Source: Beaufortia kweichowensis
Taxonomy: Eukaryota > Chordata > Actinopteri > Cypriniformes > Gastromyzontidae
Direction of reading: 5' to 3'
Assembly: GCA_019155185.1 (NCBI GenBank)
Contig: CM032800.1
Coordinates: 12,034,001-12,098,000, forward strand
Length of the DNA stretch: 64,000 nucleotides
The notes beneath the pieces were generated by a model. The model ran no database searches. It saw only the letters and a list, made by a program, of their open reading frames with translations, and was not told the DNA's origin. Shown in pieces: positions 47,845 through 58,969 of the stretch (position 1 is the stretch's first letter; each line of letters starts with the position of its first letter). Position numbers and translations under genes: made by a program.

Positions 47845-50764
47845 GTGAGTAATGTAGCTGGGAGGTGGCGGGTGTGAGTTTCGTCTCGACTAAACGTAGC
47901 AAATACTGATGATTACTTAAATCCTCAGTGGTCTGTGAAACGGTGAAAATAACAAACAAATGTTGCATTGTGTCCGTTGAGTCCTTTAGACTCTTTTCAG
48001 GCAAAAAGCATTGAAATAAATCCATTATCCTTTTTATCCGCAAAGATAATCAAACTTAAATCACTTTCATGAAGGTGTCCTGGAACGATCATTGAGATAC
48101 AAAGACATTTTCAATTATGAGGAAAAAAAATTAATAATATTATTCTTTTAATAACAAATTAATGTTTAAATACATTACAAAACTTTTGATAAACCTTACT
48201 GGGGGTGTCAATATAAAAGGAGCAAGTAAACTCACGGGTTTCGTACTGTAGTGAGAATATTCCACGCGGTCCCGTGCGACAGCCTCTAATGAATGTGAAT
48301 GAGCGCTCTATTTGTTTTCCATGTTTTATTTATTTTCTTGTTTTTCCCAGTAAATTAAATCGACCTCACCGATGCCAGTATTAATCCAGAGTAATACATC
48401 GGCCTGCCATTCTGATTATGTTCTTGTAGCAAAGCTGTTCATTATTGATCCCCCTCCCCTCCCTGTTTTCTCTTTCCATCTCTATGCCCTTACCCACTCC
48501 CTCCTCCTGCCAATTTTACCCTTGTTTAAGATTATTATAAGGCGTCCGTGTCATTTTGTGCTCTTTGCAGCTTGAATCATATTAGAGTCTTGTGGTGGGT
48601 GGTGCAGGTCTTTAAGACTGACAAGAGCTGCAACATGGGGCGACTGTGACCTTTTAGTCCACATCCTCCTTCAGCCTTGCAGCCTCCCGTTTAATGGTCT
48701 CCACTTTCCTCTGACCTGCGGCTTTTCTTTGACATTTTTCATATTGGTTCATTGCACCTAGGAGTGTAATTTTTCCGCTGCCCGCATCGTTGAGGTATCC
48801 GACTCTTATCCGAGTGGGCTGGAGATCCACATGGCAAAGATAGCACTTGTTTGGTGGAGTGAACTCAAAATATACCAGTCTGTCTGCAGTTTGTTTCCTT
48901 TTGATAAATTATTATAGGTCTAGAGAAAAGAAAGAAAAATACATACATTTCATACATCCTTTCAAATGTTGGTTGATAAACATATTTTGTATAAAATACA
49001 GATTTTCATCAATGTTTGATCATTTTTTTTATACATTACGTCAAAAGTTAAAAGATTTGAATACAGCCAATAACATTTTTTGTAAAAACTGAGAAAATGC
49101 TAAATAGATTATTTACTTCTCCAACAGCCATGCATTGAAAAGATTTAAATAATATTTCTTAAACGTCAAAATCAACGTAAAAAAACCCTGATTTGTTTAC
49201 AATGAAAAAAATCATGTTTTACTCGTTACGGGCCACCAGAATGTTCCTTATTTGTGGAAAGTGCTTTTAAAAAGGCATAATGACTTAATGTGTCTGTGGG
49301 ACATATTTTGGAAAAATTGACTCTAGTGGCATTGAGGATTGCCAGTTTTTTAAAGTATCTTTTTGTCAGCGAGGTTGTCTGGTGAAGTGCTTGACAAGTC
49401 CCATGTGTTTAGAGTCATACCCGTAGCTTCATTCCAAATGCATGAAAAGGAGTTTTGGGCAAGTCAGGAGTGTTCTGTGTGTCAGCTCTATGAAGTTCAA
49501 AAAGTTAACATGTAACATGAATGTGCTGTTAGATTAGATTTCAAGCCATGTACTGTACTGTACTGTATGTTTAAAAGATTGTTTAAATATCTAGATTTGA
49601 CATGACAGAAAGTACCTGTGCTTTACCAGCGGTTCTGAAAGTTCTGATTTTTAACGAAACACTAACTGTTAATCTTGACCTATGTTTTATAGAGCGAAGA
49701 CAATGAATTATGTGGATTTATAACAAGATTTCTAGCAGTTTGGTCAGTCCTTGAAGAACTCAATGCACTGCTTTCATATAAATCAAAGTCATGAAAAAAC
49801 TATGAATAAAGACGGGACAGATATAAACTGTGAAGGGCAACACAATGTGAAAAGAATAAAGACTTTGCCAGTAAAATTCATCTTCAAGGATAGTTGTGTT
49901 GGAGAGACACTGGCACAGATAAATGTTCTGGGCAAGAAATGTTGCTTTACACAAGTTTGTTGTGCATGGTAAATGTCTTGCAGTCTGTTAAGCAAAAATG
50001 GGTAATATTGTAGTTTATTAATAGAGTCGTGTTTCTACATAATGATAATCATGTCGGCACACAAATGCTTGGACAATCTGACCTTGTTAGTTAAGCATCA
50101 CAGTGCAGTTACTCATAGTTATGCTTAGGGTTGTCCACAGTTTTCTCTAAACTCTGTTTGGCATAATTAGTACATAAGTACATAAATGATATAGGGTTAT
50201 TTAGGTGTACTAATACCAAATTTCTTTTAGTGAAGTCGGTGCAACCATTCAGCAACCACATAGCAACACACTAAAAACGACACTGAAACTACCGTCCAAT
50301 CAAGACTTATTAGACTAAAACTCCTCATGCATTGAAATGGGTTGGAAAATGTCTGTAATGCCCTTATAACCTTCAAACTCTTTCAAAGTTTTTCTTCTTT
50401 TACTTTCAGACATAGATTTGCCAAGCTAGCACGTGACAAGCTTTCTTTTTTAAATTACAGATGCATGAAGATGTATTCACATGCATGGTGCTTCATGGGA
50501 AATTACCGGTGGCGTCAGGTCATTTCATGCTGCATGAAACCACAGGAAGTGAGTAAGGCTTTACACGTTCCCTCTTTCATGGGATGCCAAAGAGGCTCTA
50601 AGCAGCAGGGACATTTTAGGGAAGACAATATCCAGTAAGACATGGAGTAAGATGACTCACCCTGAGGAATTTAAAGCAAGAGAAAAAGAAACAAATGAAT
50701 AAGATGAAAGATAAAATGATGTAGTTGTCATATAAAACTGTACTTTCTTTACTCTGGGGCAGGT

Positions 50765-50945
50765 TATAGTGTAGAGCAGAATCATGACCTCTGTAATGTC
50801 ACAGATCCTGGTTCACGTCCGCCCCCAGCAGCCCTGCCATCAGATCCCTCATCTTTTAGCCGGCATGCCTGATCTGTAACTACACCTCCACCTCTCATTA
50901 GTCCCCTGTGGGTCCATGTACAAGACAGCAATTTTTTCCAGGATC
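50765..50945 (+). repeat. possible tRNA-derived SINE
   Basis: A Pol III-like arrangement: an A-box-like TTATAGTGTAGAGCAG at about 50764 and a B-box-like GGTTCACGTCC at about 50812, spaced about as in tRNA-headed SINEs, then unrelated sequence ending near AGGATCAATAAATC. No second copy was seen in the window. It could equally be a unique conserved element with chance box matches. Confidence 0.25.
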
Positions 50946-51399
50946 AATAAATCAATATGAGCTCACTGGCAGGCTCACGGGACTTTATTTACTATAAGAA
51001 ATTGTTGTTATTCTCTTCTTGTTCCAATGAAACAGCTCACATGCAGACTGCGGCCAAATTGCTGTGCATTGGATTTAATGAAGAAATTATTCCTCAACCA
51101 GCGATAAAAAAACTTGTGAACTTTTGTACTGTGATCTAAACTTGGAGCCATTTGATTTGTATCTGAGCTCCTCACCTTCTATGGCGCCATAGGAAAAGCT
51201 TCTCATTTGACTTTTATATTATTTGTGTTTTCGTACAGGTTTTTTTATATAGCTTGCATTGAAATACACATATTTGGACACTCACTGTAACACTTCTAAT
51301 ATGTAACATAAGCTGTAACTGATCAACATATGAATCATGATTAGCAATAGTTTTCCTATTGCTCAGACTATTGTTTTTGTACCTGGAGTTAATCATGGC

Positions 51400-51830
51400 T
51401 CTCTATAATAACCTCCGACATTTATGACCAACTCCCAAAATATTTTGTGGAAACGTTCCACAGCCCTCAGAGGCATAAAAGTGCATCTCCCTTCCTTTGA
51501 CAGATGGAACTTCCTGTCTGGTTTATTACAGGAGCCACTATGGAAGTCTCCGTAAATAACTTTACCCATTGGCTTTACCGACATTTGTAGTGACCGAAAT
51601 GTTAAATTGTTTGTAGTTCTGCCAACATTAACAGAGAATAATCTAGGCCCCGAATGCAGAAACCGGAAATTGGCCAGCCCAACAGGAAGGAGAGGAAGAG
51701 GAGTTGCCTTACCCTGCGGAAGATCTGCTGACTCCTGGCAACGAGATTCTCGCTTTGTTTTAAAATCTAGTGAGCTGACTGCAAAGAAAATCTTTTGGAG
51801 CATTATAGTAATGTTGTCAATTTATTAAGA
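51400..51830. other. candidate conserved non-coding element
   Basis: A unique, GC-richer island with open frames on both strands but no recognisable protein. A TEAD/ETS-like ACTTCCTGTCTGG is near 51508. The call is by texture only. Confidence 0.28.
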
Positions 51831-52129
51831 AGGTAAAGGCAAAAGGCAAAAAAGGTAAGCCAAAGAAAGCCATTAGTTGTCTAACTAGATATGTTGAAAA
51901 TAAACATAGTCACAACACAAGCTTACATTTTGTTCAGTAAAAAAGTGCATATAAGAGATAGTATATAAAATAATTGTGTATGTTATGTATTTTAATGCTT
52001 GTTTTCCTGTAACCTTTCAGGACAACCCCGCAAATACACAGACAGCGAATAGAGCATCAGTGTCTGTCTATTTGCCTGCTCATGCTTCATAGTAATGACC
52101 ATGTTTACGTCTCAATGTGCCCAGAGCTC

Positions 52130-52581
52130 CTTCCATTTATAAACTGCAAATTAGTCAGGGAGAATTGCGAGTGGCGGGAAAGTGCTGACTAATGCAGCAA
52201 CCCGTCCAAACTCTCCTGTGACTGAACGACCTTGTGTCGGTCAGGAAGAGACCCCTCCAGTGTGCCAACAGACAGGTGATCCGTCAGCATCGTGCCGGTA
52301 GCCGAGCCAGGGCAGAGAGGTAAGAGAGACGGCAGACGCTGGAGGACGCGCTCTCACGTGTGTGCTCCTCGCTGCAGTTTAATCTATCACACAAGGACGG
52401 CGCTCCTCTAATTCATCATGTGTTTTATTTTTCCGCACGGCACTTAAATCTCTCCCGTTCGCGGCGGGGAGGAAGACGAGAAGCCGAACTGCTTAACTGG
52501 TGAAAAATGGGCTCGCTCGAGTACGTCCTGCGGCAGGGCTCCGGTTTTAATCCGAACGTGGGGGAAGGCAGTTGGGCTTGA
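52130..52581 (+). promoter_or_regulatory. CpG-rich block with splice donor, candidate alternative first exon
   Basis: One of the most CpG-rich parts of the window (for example 52360-52560). A good donor, GAGAG then GTAAGAG, lies at 52320. A 24-codon frame starting MGSLEYVLRQG (52507-52581) has a favourable AAAATGG start context but stops without a donor. This fits a promoter region or 5' untranslated exon rather than a gene on its own. Confidence 0.3.
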
Positions 52582-53046
52582 CTTAAGGTTGAACTTTCAG
52601 ATTAATTTGCAAAGCCGTTTATTATTTAAATGCACGAAAGGGTTTTTAGGGAAGCGAAAGTCTAACATTACTCTTAATGATGTCTCAAAATGCGGTTTCA
52701 TTATTTATCCCTGCAGCGGAGCTGTCTGTTCAAATTCGTCGTAAAACTTACAAAAGTAGCGGGGGCAAACTGGCCGTCTCCTCTGGGAGAGCGATGGCTT
52801 GATCTGTGTATTCGATATCAAACGTGCTAGACGAGAAGGCATAAAAGTGTCTGTATTACTCAGAATTGCATCAGAAGCTTTGATGCTGATGTTGTGTTTT
52901 TTTTCATCGGTTTCCATCACAGTAACCAACATTTTGTTTTGGATTAGAACAGTAATATGTTTCAGGTAATCATCAAACTCTGTGATCCAGAACTTTCTTC
53001 TTATAGCCTCCAAGTAATTGATTTAATATGTTTGCTATAATCAGAG

Positions 53047-53062
53047 TTAACCCTAACCCTAA
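53047..53062. repeat. short telomere-like motif
   Basis: TTAACCCTAACCCTAA, about 2.5 units of the vertebrate telomere repeat. Too short to mean more than chance or an old repair scar. Confidence 0.5.
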
Positions 53063-53292
53063 TTTCTATAAAGACAGAACAGATAGCCAAATAGCACACC
53101 TGTACAACCCAAATGACCCCAATTGTGTGCCACTCCTGCTACTAGATATATACAGTGTTAAATGTAATGGATTACATAATTAATTAATTACTGTAATTAA
53201 ATTACTATTCCTAAAAAAGTAAGGGATTACTCGTTTAAAGTACCTTAATTACATGTGATGTACTTGCATTAAATACTTTATATAGTTTTTAT

Positions 53293-53475
53293 TAAATGGT
53301 TCTTGATTCTGATTCTTCATTGAATAGTTGTCACAGCTATGAGCGCTTCACCCAATGATTCTCTGTATCACTGCACGGCACCCTTAACAACATAAACATA
53401 TATCACAGTCACTCAGGGACTATTTTTCCAGCAGAAGGAAGACTTTAAGTTATTTCACTTCATAAAAGTTGCATT
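53293..53475 (+). repeat. interspersed repeat family B, second copy
   Basis: Closely matches 9905-10085, including 'CAGTCACTCAGGGACTATTT'. It is followed at 53615-53680 by a reversed repeat tail (TTTAGCAGACGCTTATACCC). Confidence 0.75.
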
Positions 53476-53879
53476 GATACATGTTTTAAAATGAAATATA
53501 TCTGAAATGTGTAAGAAATGAAATTCACATTAAAATGTATTCATTGAAAGCTTATAGTTTTATATCTATTGCCCATGTGGTCAAGGTTGAAACTGCTTTT
53601 AAGAAGTAAGGAGTAATGCATTTACATTTATTCGTTTAGCAGACGCTTATACCCCAAGCGACTTATTTTGAAAAAGCATTTAACATTTTGCCAGCAAGCT
53701 AACTATAATTGCAACATACAAAACTATAGTTACATGTAGAACTAGTGTTGAAGCTAGAGAAACATAAGCTTACACAAATAACTGAATATGAAAATGAAAG
53801 CTTTAGTCTAAACTAAAGTCAAAGTACTTTAAAGTCTCTAAAGTGTTGTGCTAAACTCTGCTTATTTTCATTAGTGTTG

Positions 53880-54560
53880 CCGCGCGGTTGAGATGGCAGG
53901 TGTGGGCCATCAAGCGAGCGAGTGTCTGTGGAGAGGTGTGTGCTGTGCCAGGATCAGACATCCACACACGGCAGGGGGAGCCCAGCAAGATTCACGGCTT
54001 CTACCCTCAACTCTCTCACATTCAGACGGTTCTGGGTAGTTTAATTAACACCTTCAGAAATCCTCGCTTGCTAAAATGAGCCCGGGCCAAAGTGTTCCCC
54101 TACATGGGTGTAGAGAACAGGGCGGTCGGGCCTCCGGGTGAGGCCACCCTCTCTGCGCTTGATGAATGAGCTGTCTGACAGCAGGACTGTTTTTGGGCCT
54201 CTCTGCCAGCATCCTCCCCCAGCTGCCCTCCCAATCTCCCTTTGAATTGTGATTTATACATCTGGTCCACTCCTTCCTGTGTGAGCAACCAAACCAGAGG
54301 AACCGCATCGGCCTCGATTGCGATGCGAAACGCAGGACCCCGCTCAACTCGCCTTAATTTTGTAACTGTTCCTCATCTAATAGACTCCGACAGGGTTCCA
54401 TTCTCATGTTCATCACGGTATGATTGAATTGCCAGAGGTAAACTAGCATGTAAATGATGACTGCGCTTCCTGTGCCGTGATGGGGCAATCGTGGAGGCGC
54501 TCTGAGGGACAAGAGCGGCTCCCGTGACATTCATTGTGCTTGACGTCCCTGACATGCTCC
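53880..54560. other. candidate conserved non-coding element
   Basis: A 0.7-kb GC-richer unique island. Frames on both strands (up to 97 codons, 54054-54347 minus) have no recognisable domain and overlap each other. The block at about 54020-54070 contains AGTTTAATTAACACC. Confidence 0.3.
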
Positions 54561-56800
54561 TAAATCTCTCTCCACTTCCTTTTATCTCTTCATCTTTTTG
54601 CTGTCAGTACATCTTTCCATCTGTTCATCACTCTTTCTTATTTCTCCGAAGACGACTTGTATGCCTTCGGGTTGGTCATGAGCTAGACGGGTTTAATATC
54701 GCTTCTGCTGTTAAAAATCTTCAAATCTAATTTTCCTGGGGAAATAAAAGCACTGTTTCTTGCGGATCTGGATTTATTCTTTGGTAAAGTTGAGATTTAG
54801 GCTTGAAAGTATGTGTCGGGTTTTTTTACCTCCTTAAAAAGTGTTACTTGGCTAGTGGAAAGCTGTTGTTGCATGTTTCACAAAATGAGATGCCTTGAAT
54901 CCGTCTGTGGAACTGCACTGATGAGGGGTGCAAATTATATATACAGCCAAAGGATAAACATAGAAATTAGATGAAACGTGCTTTGAGAAGTGTGCTTTGT
55001 TGACTTGTTTTTTTAGCAACTGAGAATTACTGTGCATAAAGAGTGCCTCATTACTTACTGGATGGTAATCATTATCTTGCTTATTTACACTGGAGTGTTA
55101 TCACCATTAGTTTGGTTTCAGGGTAGGTGCTCTCGGATACACCGAGCTAAAACAGATATAACACCTTGAAAATATGGCCAGATTACCATGATTCACAGCT
55201 GGATAGCAGAAATTGATCTTTTATTTTAAAAGTTTAGTTGTGTTTTGTGCCATTACCTGATTTACAGAATTTCTTCAGTGAACTGGATGCTGTTGTAGAC
55301 GTCTGTATCTTGGTGTGCCTTTAGATCAAAAACTTTTAATCAAGGTTTGACATTTTATGAGTTGACATTAAGACTTGGTTTTGGCATTTACAAAGCAGCT
55401 AAAATTAGCCCTTAACAACAGTTCTTTGTAAGGAAACGTGGAGAAAATCGTAAAATATATGTTTATGTTGATAGTTAAAATAAATCACATAACAATGGTC
55501 CACTTAAAAATGTGGCTAGTATAAATATTAAAATTCTTTTAACAGACACACCCCCATTTTAGACATTTTAGAGGCCCAAACGATAAACAGATGAGTATAT
55601 CCGTCTAATATTAAATCATTTTCTGTGCTTCCCATCAAGGGTCCAGAGGAAACAGAATCTTCAGGCTTGGAAGATGAAAGACATCAGGGTTGAGGTTTCT
55701 CTCCACATCACTGTTTTCTCATGGAAATGAAGTAAGCTTTGTTGAAATTCAGGTCTGATAGATCTACAGTGTGTTATTAAAACTGGAAGCTTAAAGGAAT
55801 AATATTGTCATCACTGATTTTTTCATATTTTCATGTACCAACATGCACAACACGTGCACAAATTTATTCAAATTTAATTTTTTTGGGTGAACAGTTTTAT
55901 AAATGCAGCTAAAAATAGATCCTTAGACACATGCTGAAGAGGAACAGCTGAAAAGAAAAGACAGGCGACGGGAACAGAATGTTGTAAGGCAAAATGAAAC
56001 GCGTGCTGATTAAGTACTTTCCATTTCTCTGTCTACAATTTTATTTCAACCTGAAACTTTCCTGAAACTCTCGCTTATGAGGACTGCGGTTTCTCCACAA
56101 ACCCAAAGTGTATTCTGTAGACTTGCACTGTCAGACAACACAGAACTTTAGCCAATAACTACTCTAGCATAAATGTCTCACACTGAGACTCGAGTCGTGT
56201 TTATTTCCCAGAGCTTTGCTCCTAGCAGACCTGGAACTTTGTAATTGCCACAAATCGTACCTTTAACAGAAAGTCAATGTTCCTCTAAATTCACTGACCT
56301 TGGGCAGACCTTTCTTCCTGAGTGGAAACACTCACAAACACACACATATATATATATATATTTATCTGTTTGTCTGTGTTTGTGTCTAATACAATATATA
56401 TCTTTGTATTGTGGTTTGTTATTACATATTTAAATGTTATTAATAAAATGTGGATTAATTCTAGATGGATAATGAAGTTATTAACATATAGAACTAATTT
56501 TCCTGTTTAAATTTATCCCGGCTCTGCTTTTTCCACAGCCTCAAAAGATTTATTCATGCCTTCCTTTCCGTCAAACGCACCGTTGGATCTTCGTCCAGTG
56601 TGTCGGTGCCTTTAATCAGCGCTGCAAATTTGCGCACAAGATTCTCAGAGCTCCAGTTCAATACTTAAAATCAATGACCATCTGACTCCAGTTGAAACAC
56701 AAATTCCACAAATCTTTTCTCACATTTTTATTCTGCTTCTTTGTAGATTTTATTTCTGTACAGAGAACAATCCAGAAAGTGATTGCTTACAGGTGAACAC
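54561..56800. other. gene-free stretch
   Basis: A possible small non-coding exon at about 55640-55732 ends in ATGGAAATGAA then GTAAGC, but its acceptor is weak and all frames are broken. A short CA/TA microsatellite lies at 56336-56361. Confidence 0.35.
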
Positions 56801-57120
56801 AGGGTTCATTCCCCCCGCCCAGTTTTAATCTGCGGTCCGGCCCAGCCGCAATGTGCGACACGTGTTTAATGAGAAAGATAAGGATTAAGACATTGATGAA
56901 ATAGACAGTGTCGCTCTCCGCCCTGCAGTGCAAACATGAAGGAAAGTGGGTGAATTACGATGCTCCGTGTCTGCCCGCAGTGCTTTTGTAATTACAGTGG
57001 AAGTCGCCATATTTCTTACCATTAATATGGCATGAAAATCCCTAGGGGTGCTGTCAAAATCTCACAAAACAAAGCATCATGGGTAGGTGGCGTCGATGAT
57101 AATCTTAAACCTTTCTTATG
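56800..57120. other. candidate conserved non-coding element
   Basis: A GC-richer unique island with TTGTAATTACAGTGG near 56986 and TACCATTAATATGG near 57018. No protein frame. Conservation was not tested. Confidence 0.3.
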
Positions 57121-57459
57121 CTGCTGGAAAATGTATTGTGGAAGCCCACTCATAATAAGCAGCACGGTACAAGTACATCTTCTTAAATGCGAGTTATAAA
57201 TACAGGGCGAGGTACAAGCTGCATCGGTTATCTGAATCTATAAAACAGAGTTGACGTGCCCTTTAAAGGATCAGCAATATTATTTACATTTAAATTGACA
57301 ATAAGATTGTTTTTAGGATGGGTACAATTTTATACATCTCTGCATGCATGCTGAGTCAGAGAACAGGAAGTGCCCTAGAAAGATCTGTGGATCGTGTAAA
57401 GCAGACAATTTAATGTTATTGCAAGACAAGGATGTTTAAGTTCATGTTATTCTTTACAG

Positions 57460-57635
57460 GAGCGCCTTGTTCCCTGATCTGCTGTTCTCCGGAGTCTCTC
57501 CTGTCATTAAACTCACCAAGTGGAAAAACAGAAGCCATCACGGTAAAGAGGTTTTCCAGCGAGACAATCCTCCAAACGGCCATCGACCTAATGTAACACC
57601 TGATGGAACAACTGTGCAAGAAGCACAACATTCAG
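57460..57635 (+). CDS. candidate internal coding exon, unidentified
   Basis: Preceded by a good acceptor (TTATTCTTTACAG) and followed by a good donor (CATTCAG then GTATGC at 57636). One frame is open for all 58 codons (SALFPDLLFSGVSPVIKL..., ending ...VQEAQHS plus one base). A second donor (CACG then GTAAAG) at 57543 could give a shorter form. I do not recognise the protein. Other frames and the minus strand are also partly open, so a chance open stretch is possible (roughly a few percent for 58 codons). It would belong to a plus-strand gene running past this point. Confidence 0.3.
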
Positions 57636-58139
57636 GTATGCAATTGATAATGAATGCCTAGTTAAAGCTGTGGGTTTCCTACACAACTACACATTACGGA
57701 TGACACTCTTTTCAGAAATGAATATGGTTGAAAAAGGGTTTTTTATTCGAAAGTGTGTGCTGCCCTGCAGGAACAGGGTTGAAAACCTCAGAGGAACGCT
57801 AAATTGTGTTAGTTAAGGAAGAAGCAAATATTGTGATTACAGTAAGGCACTTAAAATTGTTAAATGTTGCACATTAAATGTTAACACAAAGCATACATGT
57901 GAAGTCAGATTTAATTAAGGGATAATGTACAGATTGATCAGGAAACTCCTGATGGAGTTTATTTTGCGATAACAACTGATTGGCGTTTAAACGAGATGAA
58001 CAATTTGGTGTAACTCGTGTTTGCTATTAATTCATAATATTTCTATCTAATTTGTTTAAAAGGAAATTATTTTCAAGGTCACGTTGATTTGGAGTACCCA
58101 AATGAGTTACAGTTTTAAGCTGTTGTTTTTGGTAAAAAT

Positions 58140-58205
58140 CATACCTTGAAATGTCACGACTGGCCAATCAGAATGAAGTATTCCAGAGCGCTGTGTAATA
58201 ATACA
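58140..58205 (-). repeat. fragment of interspersed repeat family B
   Basis: 'GACTGGCCAATCAGAAT' and 'GAAGTATTCCAGAGCG' match 5685-5725 closely. Confidence 0.6.
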
Positions 58206-58904
58206 TGTGAACACAAGACTGACATTATACATGTCCATAACTGTACCCCTTGCAGTGCATCTTTAACTGTTAAAAAATGATAGACCGTTCCAGAAAATAA
58301 ACATTGGCCAAAATAAATAGTTAAATACATAAATAAAAAACTGAATTATGAAAGCTTATGTGCACTTTATTAATTCTTAATGCAGTGGCAAAAAAAGGGA
58401 ATCCATTAGCCTTTAGCCCGCCTCGCTTGGATAGACTGAGCAGAATATAGTTGTATGATGGCACTCAGCCAGCGTTCCCCATCAAAGGGCCATTCTCATT
58501 CTCAGAGCTTTATTTTTGGAAAGATCTCTCTCTCTCACTCTTGTTCCTCCCCTTCTATCCACTTACAACCCTTTGTCCAGATAATACAGAGAAAAATGGG
58601 TTGATTTTCTAAGTACTGTAGCTGTTCTGAGTGCTCCTTTTCCACGCTACGGGTAAATGTTCTTACTGTACATACAGTTGATCTCTCTGTATTTTTCATT
58701 GTCATTGTGATCCAGGGGTGTTTTCCAGTGGGATGGAGACTCCTCGCCGTCCGTCCCCCGCTGCTCTGTAATCAGCAGTGAAAACACATTTCACAGACCT
58801 GATTCCCCAGGGCGCCTTCACAGCTACAGAGGCAGGACCTGCACACTCCCACTAAAAGAGAACTGATGTGTGAGCCCTTCATCAAAGCTCTCTCTCTCCA
58901 ACAG

Positions 58905-58969
58905 GACGAGAGACCTGTGAAAAAAGGCTTCGGACTCAGAGGGTTCACGGTAACATGGTAAATGGGAAG
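58905..58969 (+). CDS. candidate internal coding exon, unidentified
   Basis: Strong acceptor (CTCTCTCTCTCCAACAG) and three stacked donors; the one at 58970 (GGGAAG then GTAACG) gives 65 bases. Its phase joins that of the candidate exon at 57460-57635, reading G(ly)-RETCEKRLRTQRVHGNMVNGK without a stop. The product is not recognised. Phase fit alone has about a one-in-three chance of being coincidental, so this is weak. Confidence 0.2.

Noticed and set aside
53047..53062. Interstitial telomere
   Set aside because: Only about 2.5 repeat units; insufficient for a telomere relic.
55640..55735. Possible coding exon with ATGGAAATGAA before a donor
   Set aside because: All three frames contain stops or only give a few codons, and the acceptor is weak.
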